Shown piece by piece: positions 52,996 through 63,167 of a DNA stretch of 64,000 nucleotides. Location: assembly GCF_004664715.2 (NCBI RefSeq), contig NC_051067.1:70525942-70589941 (forward strand). Direction: 5' to 3'. The translations under genes were made by a program, and so were the position numbers. This stretch comes from Peromyscus leucopus (lineage: Eukaryota > Chordata > Mammalia > Rodentia > Cricetidae). Under the pieces are notes generated by a model, which was given only the letters and a program-made list of their open reading frames with translations, was not told the DNA's origin and did no database searches. The stretch's first letter is position 1. Each line of letters begins with the position of its first letter.

Positions 52996-53285
52996 CATGT
53001 GTTTGAACATTTGGCCCCCAGCTGGTAGTACTATTTGGTAAGGTTATGGGTTCTTCAGGAGGTGGAAACTTGTGGGAGGAAGTATGTCACTGGGAACGGG
53101 TTTTCAGGGTGTATAGCCTTGACACATCCTGTTCCACCTCTCTGCTTCTCGTGTGTGGATGAAAATGTGATCAACCAGTTTGCTGTCCTGTCACCATATT
53201 TCTCTGCCTGTTTCCATGCCTTCTCAGACATGATAGACTCTACCCCTCTGGAAACATAAGCCAAAACCATCCCTTTATGCAAGAA
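52914..53285 (+). mobile_element. MT/ORR1-type MaLR LTR, 3'-truncated
   Basis: Starts tgtgatggtttgaatgagaa; a CG/CA array (52934-52993) interrupts it; then gtgtttgaacatttggcccc, ggaggaagtatgtcactggg, and ctctggaaacataagccaaa. The usual 3' end is missing. Confidence 0.82.
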
Positions 53286-53296
53286 CTTGTATGGGC

Positions 53297-53492
53297 GTTC
53301 TACCTGAATATATGACTGGCTACACCAAGTGCATGCAGTGTCCTGGGAGGCTAGAAGAGAATACTGGATGCCCTGGACCCATGTGTGGTTACAGGTGATG
53401 ATGAGCTATCATGGGGGTTGCTGGGGATCCAATCCTAGTCCTCTGGAAGAGCAGCCTGGCTCTTAACCACTGAGCCATCGTTCCAGCCCCTT
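53297..53492 (-). mobile_element. B2-type SINE
   Basis: tgggaggctagaagagaata, ggggttgctggggatccaat, cctctggaagagcagcctgg and the head gagccatcgttccagcccc. Confidence 0.8.
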
Positions 53493-53501
53493 AGCCGTTT
53501 T

Positions 53502-53533
53502 TTTGTTTGTTTGTTTGTTTGTTTGTTTGTTTG

Positions 53534-53562
<29 letters not shown>
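53502..53562 (+). repeat. (TTTG)n with TTTTG end
   Basis: About nine TTTG units, then TTTTG units. Confidence 0.93.
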
Positions 53563-53564
<2 letters not shown>

Positions 53565-53684
53565 TTAAATCACAGCAACAGAAAACTGAGATCTTCATTC
53601 TAATTGCATAAGCTTACTGAATTAATGAATCACTCAGATAAGAAGTCAAGACATAGGAATGACAAGGGCCCACAAACGTGTCTT

Positions 53685-53748
53685 TGGGGCGAGGGGAGGC
53701 TTGGGATGGAACTCAAGGCCTCACTCGTGCTAGGCAAGTGCTTTTCTG
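53685..53748 (-). mobile_element. ID SINE fragment
   Basis: ggaactcaaggcctcactcg and tgctaggcaagtgctttt are the antisense ID middle. Confidence 0.55.
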
Positions 53749-55002
53749 TTTTTTGTTTTTGAATAGCACAAGACTATCCCTGGCTCAGTAAAAGGGCAGC
53801 CATAACTGCTGTGTAAATCACACTGACTTTCCCCAGGTGGGAAAGGCTGACTCTCCATTCCACACCTCATAAAAAGAGCCCAAGGTACCTCTGCAAGAAC
53901 AGCTTGACTGTACAATGCCAGAGTCACTGGGAGAGAGAAATGAAACGTGAAAAAGCCAGCCATAGGCTTGGAAGAAGCAAGCGCAGCCTATGTTTGGATT
54001 CCACCATTTAAAAATATGTCTTCCCAGCCCGCTAGCCACCCTACTTGGAAGGAAACCCTTAATTTATTTCTGAGAAGTGCCAGCATTCATTAGAATCATA
54101 GTCTCCTCCAGCCTCGCGCTTTCGAAAATGGCCTCTGGGCACTTGCCTAAAATAACTTTTTAGAGCCTGCGCTCCAATAAAGAGTCCTTTGCTGAAACTT
54201 GGATCAGATGTTCATTTATTACCCTCCTCTTAATCAATTAAGAAACATAGCATAAAAACGCATTGCCTATAAGGGGACAGGCATAGAGTTATTCTCCTTG
54301 CTGGGCTCCTAGCGTGATTTTCCCAGAATGAAAAGAAACCGCACGTGTGTCCTGAGAGGGGAAAATGTGTTTGCATCCTGGGGTAGCTCAATGAAATATT
54401 ATTACCTTATCAGTCCCCGACAGAAACTGAAGGAAAGCAAGTAATAACTTCCCTTTCCAGAGCCGGCTCGGAGCGGGGCGGGGTGCGAAGGGCACTAGAA
54501 AAAGACTGGAAAATCAAGTTTCTTCTCCTTTTTTCTTTTTTTAACTACATGTTTTCTGGTTAAAACAAATGTTAGTTTTAGGAGTGAGATCGACGAAAAG
54601 GTAACGGCGGTTTCCTCTTAAATCCCCTCATCTTAAAAAAGAAAATATTTACATAAAAGATGAAAGCCTGGGAGCCTATTCTTCTTCGCACACGGAGATT
54701 TTCAAACCCAGTCAGTTACCAAATACAGGCATTGAGACATATGATGTCATAGTCTAGCGGGCGCATTCCTCCACCCGACGCGTGCATATACTTATGAAGA
54801 ATGCAAACATGTCTTAATGTCACGGAGTTACACATGCTTCGGAGGGCTGTAAGGTGGCACCTTCTGAGGCAGAAGTGAAGGAGGCCCTTTGATGGCAGAC
54901 AAGAAGATGTAACAGCATAGACCTTTACCTTTGAATTTCTAGGTCTCTAAAAGCAATAAATGTTGGGAGGGAGAATATTGACTACAGCTTGAAACTTTCC
55001 TT
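53749..55002. other. repeat-free island, candidate host regulatory DNA
   Basis: About 1.25 kb with no recognised element. It contains the palindrome-like cttaatcaattaag near 54230, a gcggggcggggtgcg Sp1-like patch near 54472-54490, several AATAAA and TTAAA words, and a short CpG-containing segment. No open frame of coding character was found. Function is inferred only from the absence of repeats and motif content. Confidence 0.4.
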
Positions 55003-55085
55003 TAAAAAAAAAAAAAAAAAAAAAAAACAGGTCTTGGGCTGGAGAGATGGCTCAGCCATTAAAGGCTAGGCTCACAACCAAAAAT
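55003..55085 (+). mobile_element. A-run and truncated B2 head
   Basis: About 24 A bases, then gggctggagagatggctcag and a shortened body (ttaaaggctaggctcacaac). The copy lacks most of the B2 middle. Confidence 0.7.
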
Positions 55086-55309
55086 GTAAGGCAAATAGGT
55101 CTTTTGAAGTATTAAATCTCTGACTCATCTGAAACAGCCGTGTTTTGATACGCTACCCTTAACATGACTTTTGTCTCTCATCTGGGGATAATACATCAGT
55201 GAAGACATAATTTTGAGTGATACTTATATGCCTCATGCTTCAACTAGGATAAGGGCTAGACACCAGAGAGGTTTCTAGGCGTAGAGAAGTGTGCAGTCCA
55301 GTTTGGAAG

Positions 55310-55615
55310 GTGTTTCAGTCCATTGAGGCATATATAACTGAATACCATAGACTGGGTATCCTACAGCCAATAGAAATTGATTACTCTGGAGACTGGGAAT
55401 TCTGAGCTCGGGTGTCTACTTCCTGGTTCACGAAATGTGCCTTCTTGCCATGGGAAAAAAATGATCTAGCTCTCTGGGGCATCATTCATAAGGGCACAGA
55501 TAGCACCTAGGAGGGTTCCACCCTATGACCTAAGCGTTTCCCAAAGGCCTGTCCTCTAATACCATCACTTTGGGGTTTAGGATTTCAACTTGTGAGTTTG
55601 AGAGAAACGCACACT
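55310..55615 (-). mobile_element. MST/MLT1-type MaLR LTR
   Basis: Antisense order: gaataccatagactgggtat, actctggagactgggaattc, catgggaaaaaaatga, then ccctatgacctaagcgtttc and atcactttggggtttaggat. Confidence 0.72.
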
Positions 55616-55870
55616 GCCCAAGAAAAATGCATAAGGAGAGTGCAGAATAATTCATAAAGATGCCAGATAATATGTAGTAAAGAGTGGGTTTCCATCGGGG
55701 TGGGTGGCAAGTTGCCCTCCTCAAGACACTGACACTGATTCAGTAAGGTGCTTATTAGGGACTGTGCTCAGGGCCAGTACTTACAGACTTGGTGCTTGGA
55801 GAAGCTAGGCTGTGGTGTAGGATCTCTAAAGTCTGGTTTAAAATAATCCTACACTGGGCCTCTGGACAGC

Positions 55871-55924
<54 letters not shown>

Positions 55925-56159
55925 CACATGCATGTATGCACATGCCCTAGGGCAAAGGTTCAGTCTTCAAACAGGAGTCATTCTCAGGGTTTACCTGGTG
56001 GCAGCTCTCATGAGACCTAAGGGCTCCCGGCAACTAAAGGTAAAATTAAATTCAACCTTGAAGGGGAAATCTGGGCAGTGTAGCATGCATCCCCAGGAGG
56101 AAGATTCCAGATCCTGATTTTCCTGGTTCTGAAAAGCTCCCTATCATAGGTAAGGTCCT
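55616..56159. other. no gene recognised; (CA)n at 55873-55921
   Basis: Unique-looking sequence with one CA array of about 48 bases. Confidence 0.55.
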
Positions 56160-56510
56160 ATTACAGGTGAATCTGAAATGTATCCCCCAGGCTTCTGTTT
56201 TAAATGTCTATAGCCCAGGTTGTGGTGTTTGAGAGGCTGGAACCTGCAGGATGTGAGCTCCAGCTGGCAGAAATGGATCACTGGGGATGGGTTTTGAAGG
56301 TTATAACCTCGACACTGCTCTGGGTACCCTCTGGGCTTCCTGGTCTGCCATGATGAGACTCATCCACCTACCCTCCTGCCTCCATGACTTCTACCATGCC
56401 TTCCCCATGACAATAGACCAGGACCCTCAGGGACTGTGAGCCACATAAATCCTCCCCAGTCGGTCGTTTCACCAGATACCTCGCCACAGTGACACAAGTA
56501 CATGCCCTCG
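56160..56510 (+). mobile_element. MaLR-type LTR
   Basis: aatctgaaatgtatccccca, aggttgtggtgtttgagagg, cactggggatgggttttgaa and ctgtgagccacataaatcct. Subfamily not assigned. Confidence 0.6.
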
Positions 56511-56589
56511 GTGTCCCCAGCTCTCCTCTCTGGCGTCACTACTTCTGAATGATCCAGGGGCAGCCAGCTGACCTGGACTTGGTTCTCGG

Positions 56590-57140
56590 CACTGTTCTGT
56601 TGCTGTGGAGAGACACCTGGACCAAGGCAACTCTTATAAAAGAAAGAATTTGGGGCTGGAGAGATGGCTCAGCGGTTAAGAGCACTGACTGCTCTTCCAG
56701 AGGTCCTGAGTTCAATTCCCAGCAACCACATGGTGGCTCACAACCATCTGTAATGAGATCTGGTGCCCTCTGTCATACATGCTGTATACATAATAAATAA
56801 ATAAAATCTTTAAAAAAATAAAAATAAATAAATAAAAGAAAGAATTTAGCCAGGGGCTGGCTTACCATTTCAGAGGCTTGGTCCATTATCATCACGTCAG
56901 GGAGCGTGGCTCTGGAGCAGTAGCTGAGAGCTAGAGAGAGAGAGAGAGAGAGAGAATCTGATAGGGGTTTTTGAAACCTTAAAGCCCACCCCCAGTGACA
57001 CACTTCCTCAAAACAAGGCCATACATACTCCAATAAGGCCACACCTCCAAATCTTTGTAATCCTTTCAAACAGTTCCACTCCCTGGTGTCCAAACATTCA
57101 AATCTATGAGCCTATGAGGTCATTCTTATTCAAACCATCA
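56590..57140 (-). mobile_element. MT/ORR1-type MaLR LTR with B2 inserted
   Basis: Antisense order: ctgttctgttgctgtggaga, ccaaggcaactcttataaaa, then after the B2 the words cggagcagtagctgag-like, aaagcccacccccagtgaca, caaggccatacatactccaa and attcaaaccatcaca. A (GA)n array sits at about 56933-56955. Confidence 0.88.
56652..56833 (+). mobile_element. B2 SINE, young
   Basis: Body close to consensus (ggggctggagagatggctca; gttcaattcccagcaaccac), with A and B boxes intact and an AATAAATAAAT tail. The 14-bp target duplication aaaagaaagaattt is exact at 56638-56651 and 56834-56847. Confidence 0.95.
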
Positions 57141-57721
57141 CAGGCTTAAAATAGTTTGGTTTTCTCCTGGGACTTGAAACATGACACACAGAAAATGGCT
57201 GCTACTGAAGCTCAGGCAGAACCTCAAAGAGAATGTTTGCTGGGTTCTCTCCCACATCAGGAGGCCAACACCAGCTCTTCCTTAAGTTCCGTGAGCTACA
57301 TCAGGACCTTTCTGGGGACTGCACGGTTCAGTTTGTGCGCCAGTAAACTTTTGGAACACTCCAACAAAAGAGCTAAGGAAATCCAGTGCATACTGAGCGG
57401 TTTCAGCCCGTGGTCTCTTGGGTTCGTGGTTCCTAGGTCTGTGTCAGGGCAGAATATCAAGGCACCCAGTGTTCAGGGAGGCAAAGTCGCTCACCTCATG
57501 CCAGCAAATGGAAACAGAACCTTCAGGACCAGGCCCCCAGTGACATATTTCCTTCCACCAACCCAAGGGAAGAATGGGCTGTTGAGCCTTTAGTATATGC
57601 AGTTTTAAGACATTTAAGATGCAAACCACAAGTGTCTGCCACATGCCCTAATAGAAACAATCACAGTTTCACTCTCTATTACATATGACCTGTCATAATT
57701 TGTTCATATCCTTTATGTGAG
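57141..57721. other. no gene accepted; possible old LTR remnant
   Basis: A plus-strand frame of 145 codons spans part of this stretch but shows no domain. The words caggcccccagtgacatatt and ccttccaccaacccaagg resemble antisense MaLR sequence, which argues against coding. Confidence 0.45.
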
Positions 57722-57815
57722 TTCTGCTGTGACCTGAAAATTTGTGTTCCTCTCAAATTCACATGCTTAAATCTCAACACCCCCAATAGTATTAGAATGT
57801 GAGGACTTCGGGAAA
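57722..57815 (+). mobile_element. MST/MLT1-type LTR 5' fragment
   Basis: tgacctgaaaatttgtgttc, tcacatgcttaaatctcaac and tagtattagaatgtgaggac fit the start of MLT1-like LTRs. Confidence 0.55.
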
Positions 57816-57889
57816 TGATGAAGTCAAAAATGGAGGGGAAAAAATTTTAAATGAAGAGGAGGAAAAAAAGATTACACTCATTAAAAAGG

Positions 57890-58077
57890 ATCAGGGCCTG
57901 GAGAAGTGGTTCAGTGTGCTGCTCCTGCAGAAGACTCAGAATTTCATTCGGAGCACAAATGTCAGGAGGCTGACAGCTCAGGGGGCCAGGCACCTCTGTC
58001 TTCTACAGACATCTCTGTCCCCCAGACCTCCACACTCACATGCTTATACACCCCTACACACACACTTAACTTTAAAA
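57890..58077 (+). mobile_element. B2/B3-type SINE
   Basis: ggcctggagaagtggttcag, atttcattcggagcacaaat and tacagacatctctgtccccc, ending in the purine array that starts at its tail. Confidence 0.65.
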
Positions 58078-58083
58078 AGAAGG

Positions 58084-58132
<49 letters not shown>

Positions 58133-58206
58133 AAGAAGAAAGGAAGGAAGGAAGGAAGGAAGGAAGGAAGGAAGGAAGGAAGGAAGGAAGGAAGGAAAGA
58201 AAAGAA
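58078..58206 (+). repeat. pure-purine (GA)n(GGAA)n
   Basis: About 130 bases with only A and G, a GA core followed by GGAA units; probably grew from the A-rich tail of the SINE before it. Confidence 0.97.
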
Positions 58207-58226
58207 AATGTTTTTTAAGTAAGCAT

Positions 58227-58316
58227 CAGGCTGGGGAGGCAGCGTAGTGGTAGAGTGCCTGCCTAGCATGTATGAAGCCCTAGGTTCAATATCCAGCGCT
58301 AAGAAAAATAAAACAA
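58227..58316 (+). mobile_element. ID SINE
   Basis: ggctggggaggcagcgtagt, gcctagcatgtatgaagccc and gttcaatatccagcgctaag. Confidence 0.85.
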
Positions 58317-58462
58317 GGCTGGGTGTGTCAGTGCACACCATCGATCCCAGCACTCAGGAGGCAGAAGCAGATGGATCTCTGTGAGTTTGAGGCCAGCCTG
58401 GTCTACAGCGTGAGTTCCAGGACAGCCAGGGCTGTTACAGTGAGGAACCCTGTCTTGTTTTT
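58317..58462 (+). mobile_element. B1 SINE
   Basis: gctgggtgtgtcagtgcaca to gtgaggaaccctgtcttg, with gaggccagcctggtctacag. It starts where the ID tail ends. Confidence 0.9.
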
Positions 58463-58639
58463 TACCTGCAGCACAGCACCTGCAGTTGATCCTATCTCTG
58501 TCTCAGCACTGACGTGTGTGGCTCTGCAGATGCCACCTCGCTGCTGAGGCCTCGGCCCTGGGAGCCTCCGTGTCCTCTGCTGCCACCTCCGCAGTTGCCT
58601 CAACCACCTCCACGCTGGGAGCCAAATGTCGGTCTTGGT

Positions 58640-58935
58640 TTGTTTTTACTAAGTCTCTATGGTTTTATTTTACCAATAAGGACTCGGGAGCCAGATGCTG
58701 AGGTGAAAACCTGCTAGCTCAGACAGGCAGAGAAAGCTGCAGAACCACCTTCCTCACCAGAAAGAGGGCTTTCTCCTGACCTCTGAAACAAAGTTCCTCC
58801 AACGGGACGTCCCTCCCTTCTATTTCCTGTGCCTCTCTTTCTCTGACCTCCCCGATTCCCCCCCTCATATTCTATGGTTACTTCAAGTCAACTGGTTACT
58901 TGCTCAGCCTCTTGATCTATGGTGGATTTTATTTA
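58640..58935 (-). mobile_element. relative of the B1-bearing LTR, partial
   Basis: The words accaataaggactcgggagc, cagatgctgaggtgaaaacc and gctagctcagacagg read as a diverged reverse complement of the 3' third of the LTR at 62335. The other end is broken by a B2. Confidence 0.45.
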
Positions 58936-59106
<171 letters not shown>

Positions 59107-59109
59107 TTA

Positions 59110-59331
59110 AATAATGCAATCTTGGGCTTCACAGTGTGATCAAATATCCTGCAACATTGTCTCAAGCCTCCCCTCCCCCCCACACACACACACCACCAAA
59201 AAAAACCCCCTGTACTTCCATTGAGTCACTTTCCCTTGTCTGTCTGTCTTTCTGGATAATCCCACATTTCCCCCAAAGCATGGCATGTCAGTCAGACTTC
59301 TTCAGTGCCATGGCAAATTCCTGACGCAAGC
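59110..59331. other. no gene or repeat recognised
   Basis: Unique-looking with a C-run and short CA stretch near 59170. Confidence 0.45.
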
Positions 59332-59880
59332 TGTTGGAATTTCTAGCCACTCCCCCATAACTGCGCATGCTTAGTCACGGGAGGGCGGGGCTTATGGTTT
59401 TATGCAGTGCTGGAGACTGAACACAGGGCTTTGTACATGCTAGGCAAACACTCTACCAGCTGAACTCATACCCAACTCTTGGTTTCTTTCCCTGCAGTAT
59501 CATGAACTTTAAACTCACTGTGTAGCTGAGGATGACTTTGAACTTCTGATCCTCCTATCTCTGCTCCAAAGCGCTGGGATCACACGTGGTACTACCATGC
59601 CCTCGCTGCATGCACCCAGTGGTCACGTAATTTGTGTTCAGCATGATCACGTAATCTATGCACATGCAGAGCATAGCTACATAAGCCCGTATGTGCATGT
59701 GCGGGGTGGGGAGGTGGAATCCATTAAAAAGCGGGTCACAGTCCCATCTCTCTCTCCCCCTGCACGACCATTTCTCACAGGCCTAAGCACTCCCTTCTGT
59801 TCCTTCCCCTAATAAACTCTTACAGTGGGTTTTGTTGTGCCTAGTGGCTTTTCTCAAACACGCTTGAGAAAATAACACAG
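59332..59880 (+). mobile_element. probable LTR, interrupted by a composite SINE
   Basis: Starts tgttggaatttctagccact; after the SINE it continues with two cacgtaat words, a TATA-like attaaaaag near 59725, a pyrimidine-rich part, and AATAAA at about 59811. This order fits an LTR, but the family is unknown and no target duplication was found; the 3' end is approximate. Confidence 0.45.
59395..59610 (-). mobile_element. ID+B1 (B4-like) composite SINE
   Basis: An antisense ID part (cagtgctggagactgaacac; tgctaggcaaacactctacc) and an antisense B1 part (ctcactgtgtagctgaggat; cgctgggatcacacgtggta), in the reverse order of the plus-strand composite at 51557. Confidence 0.7.
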
Positions 59881-59894
59881 CGCTGCATAACTAA

Positions 59895-60235
59895 CACAAG
59901 CAACTTAAGGGAGGAATGATTCCTTTTTCTCATGGTCTCAGAGGTTCTTCCTATCCAGGACATTCGGCTGCACACACTTGGACAGCGCGTCAGGAGGCGG
60001 TAGGGTGCCAGAGGAGATTTTCACTTATGGGAAACAGGAAGTTTGAGAAGGGAATACAGGGAAGAGCCAAGGCAAGTTCTAAGTCCAAAGATGCTCCTCG
60101 GCAATCGACTTCCTCCACCTACTCCCTGTCTTCTAAAATTTCCCTGAAACAGCACTACTGGCTTGGAACTAAGCCCACAACTATATCTTTTGGGGGTATA
60201 CTTCATATTCAAACTATACCATGTGAATATATGAC
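59895..60235 (-). mobile_element. MaLR-like LTR remnant
   Basis: caacttaagggaggaatgat and ctcatggtctcagaggttct begin an antisense MaLR; the far side (cgacttcctccacctactcc; ggtatacttcatattcaaac) is more diverged. Confidence 0.5.
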
Positions 60236-60272
60236 AAATATTCATGAACAAATGAACAAACAAAAACAAAGA

Positions 60273-60376
60273 GATGCGTTGGGAATTTAGCTCAGTGGTA
60301 GAGCGCTTCCCTAGCAAGCACAAAGCCCTGGGTTTTATTTTCAGCTCAAAAAAAAAAAAAAAAAACAAAAAAACAG
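60273..60376 (+). mobile_element. ID SINE
   Basis: One of the best ID copies: ttgggaatttagctcagtgg, tagagcgcttccctagcaag and aaagccctgggtttt, with a long A tail. The B box is damaged (ggttttattttcagc). Confidence 0.88.
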
Positions 60377-60384
60377 AGAGCTTG

Positions 60385-60525
60385 AGCAGGGAGAGCATAG
60401 TAGTACCACATGTGATCCCAGCACTTTGGAGCAGAGATAGGAGGATCAGGAGTTCAAAGTCATCCTCAGCTACACAGTGAGTTTGAAGCCCATCTGAGTT
60501 ACATGATACTGCAGGGAAAGAGAGA
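60385..60525 (+). mobile_element. B1-related SINE, old
   Basis: tagtagtaccacatgtgatc, caggagttcaaagtcatcct and ctgagttacatgatac are in order. Confidence 0.65.
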
Positions 60526-60532
60526 AACCGAG

Positions 60533-60728
60533 AGTTGGGTATGAGTTCAGCTGGTAGTGTGCTTGCCTAGCATGTACAAAGCCCTGTGTTCAGTCTCCAG
60601 CACTGCATAAAACCAAACAAAGTAGCACTTAGAAGGTGCAGGCAAGAGGACCAGTAGATCATCCTTAGCTACATATCAAGCTCAAGGCCAACCTGGACTA
60701 CACAAAACCCCTGTCTCAGAGGCAAGAA
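60533..60728 (+). mobile_element. ID+B1 (B4-like) composite SINE
   Basis: ID-like front (gtatgagttcagctggtagt; gttcagtctccagcactgca) continuing into a B1-like rear (caaggccaacctggactaca; cccctgtctcagagg). Confidence 0.7.
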
Positions 60729-60787
60729 TGAAAGGGGGGGCAGTATTTCAGGGTTAGTGGAGGTTATCCAAAGACTTCTTGAGGCAA

Positions 60788-60900
60788 GGTTATCAAAAGA
60801 TGCACACCTCTAATCTCAGCACTCAGGAAGCAGAGGTAGGATCACAGGTTCAAAGCCAGCCTGTGCTACTACAGCAAGTTTGTGCTGCAAAACAAAACCA
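60788..60900 (+). mobile_element. B1 SINE, old
   Basis: gatgcacacctctaatctca, gttcaaagccagcctgtgct and a poor 3' end. Confidence 0.7.
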
Positions 60901-62248
60901 AAACAGCTTCAGGAAGGAGAGAGAGCATTGAGTGGAAGAATCTAACTGAGCAGAACGGGAACCTTTCAGGAAGAAAAGCGGTGTGAGTGAACCAGGCGAA
61001 GAGGTCAGCTAGCTGAGAGCAGAGGATGTGGATTACAGGTTAGTCCAGATATACCTGCTATGAAAAAGCATGGAGACCGAGGTAAACTTCATACCAGGAA
61101 GATATCATTGGGTCATTTATGGAAAAGCATGGGGATTAAGGTAGATTTCACACCGAGAAGACATTGTTAGAACATTGTGCAAAGGATGACTGGATTTCTC
61201 ATCAGCTTCCTCTCTCTCTGGTGAACACTTAGACAGAAATCACCACATGCCAACTACCTGCTACAAGTTTCCACCTACACTGTTGCTATTGGAACTGGAT
61301 TGAGAGAAATCTAACTACAGCCAAACTGGAGGGGAAAAAAAACATATTTTACCTCCTCCACATCTATTTCCTAACTCATAGTGTGTGGCTACCAAAATAC
61401 TAAATAATGGCTTCAAGGCCTCCAGAACCAAATCCCTGCATGGATATGCTCTCTGCCAGAAGACTCTGGGCAAAAAAAGGAGGTTTGAGAGCCAAGGTGT
61501 GCTATATCTCCACAGACATAAATTCCACAAGTAAATTCTACAGGAATTCTGTCCTTTGCTTCATTATAATGGCACCATTAACCTGAAAGTATTGGTAGTT
61601 CCCATCATGCATCTCATGCCAGGACACATCCAAAAGCCTTACACACAGACAGAAAAGGGAGTGAGCCCTATTCCAGAAAATCCAACCCATTCCTGGAATT
61701 CCCCACCTCCCCAAACTCATAAATAATCCATTCAGAGGAGCTACCCACAACTGCAGACAATGGAACTCACCGGGAGAAGCCTACACCACCCCACAAGGGT
61801 GCGCCTTTCTCTCTGTAAGGAAACATCCCCCCACTTCCTTACTTTGTTACCCCGGAATTCTTTCTCTGACAATGACAAGAACCTGGAAACATTAACTAGA
61901 ACTCACAGTGGGCTCCATCTCTGGGGACTCTCCGACTTTCAGCTCCAGCAACAAGACCCCCAATTAAGAAAGCCTCTCCTTGTACCCCCAAGACAGAAAC
62001 GAATATGCAGAGACACAAAGTCAAACCTAAACAAGCAATGCCCTGGCTTCTCAGCATTCAAGCATACTGCTGACACTGGGTGTCTTGAGCATGACAGACT
62101 TTCACAGGGAACTAGGGTCCTGGGAACTGGATGGCCATCAAAGCCACCCCCAGACGATGGCTTTTGAGCTCTTGTCTTGTGAGTTTGAAGAATGAAATTC
62201 ACAGGCCACAGCAGGTGAGTTTTAGAGAGAAATTTACTATGGATTCAC
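60901..62248. other. unidentified 1.3-kb stretch
   Basis: No SINE or LTR landmark that I can name. It holds a 59-bp tandem duplication and a 135-codon plus-strand frame at 61760-62167 overlapped by minus-strand frames; none shows a known domain. It may be an old retroelement internal region or host DNA. Confidence 0.45.
61059..61176 (+). repeat. 59-bp tandem duplication, two units
   Basis: Units at 61059 and 61118 share tatgaaaaagcatggaga / tatggaaaagcatgggga and cttcataccaggaagata / tttcacaccgagaagaca. About one base in five differs, so the duplication is old. Confidence 0.8.
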
Positions 62249-62334
62249 AGATGGAAACTTTTTAGTAATAACTCTCTTTATTTATTTATTTTATTTATTA
62301 TTTTTATTTTATGGGCATTGCCATTTTGCCTGTA

Positions 62335-63167
62335 TGTGGTGATATTTTGTTGTACTCTAATAAAACTTGCCTGAAGATCAGAGGCCAGAGCCAGCCATAG
62401 AGTTAGCTACAAAGGTCAGGCAGTGGTGGCACACACCTTTAATCCTAGCTGATGGTAATACGGCGCTGGTTACTGGTGGAAAAGTCAGAGGCCACAGCAG
62501 AACCCAGTGGTACCTTTTTAGAGCTTTTTTAGGAGGGAAAACGCGTGGGGAGGGGGAGATAGGAAAGGAGCCAGGCCTGGCAGGGGAAGGAGCAGAGAGA
62601 AAACACCAGGTGGAGGCAGGGGGCTGTTCCATGTCCGACTTTTTAAAGCAGGGATTGCATGACCACACGGTGCCTGCTAATGATGTAAGATACAAGACAC
62701 CAGGCCCTGAGCTGCACATGTACAGAATCCTAGCACTAGCACTCGGGAGGCAGAGATCTGTCTGGATCTCTGAGTTCAAAGCCACCCTGAACTACACAAG
62801 ATTAATCCAGTTTAAAAGAGAAACAGCCAGGCAGTGATGGCACACACATTTAATTCTAGCACATAAGGCCACACACCTTTAATCCTAGTACTTGAGAGTC
62901 ACATGCCTTTAATCCCAGCACTAGGAAGGTTGAGACAGGAAGTGATACAACTGGGCAGAGAAAGGAATATAAGGCAGGAGGAGACAGGAATTAGGCCTTT
63001 TTGGCTAAAGATTCAGAGGCATTCAGTCTGAGGATTCATGGAGATCGGCTGAATTGGTGAGGTGAGAAGTGGCTGTGGCTTGCTCCTTTATCTCTCTGAT
63101 CTTTCAGCATTTACTCCAATATCTGGCTCGGGTTTTTATTAAAAGACCATTTAGGATTCATGCAACA
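62335..63167 (+). mobile_element. B1-bearing LTR, copy 3
   Basis: 833 bases from tgtggtgatattttgttg to ggattcatgcaaca, with an exact 6-bp target duplication cctgta at 62329-62334 and 63168-63173. A B1 module at 62413-62800 is interrupted by a 276-base insert. Three B1-head units follow at 62826-62862, 62867-62891 and 62898-62921. An aatataag TATA-like word lies at 62966-62973 and ATTAAA near 63137. No coding region attached. Confidence 0.9.
62450..62725. mobile_element. 276-base insert of unknown type in the LTR
   Basis: It interrupts the B1 module exactly between two copies of aatcctagc (62441-62449 and 62726-62734). It has no A tail and no clear inverted repeats. One strand is pyrimidine-rich in the middle. 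I do not recognise it. Confidence 0.6.

Noticed and set aside
57156..57593. Plus-strand open frame of 145 codons
   Set aside because: No domain; part of it resembles antisense MaLR sequence.
61760..62167. Plus-strand open frame of 135 codons
   Set aside because: Overlapped by minus-strand frames of similar length, no domain. Kept only as part of an unidentified stretch.
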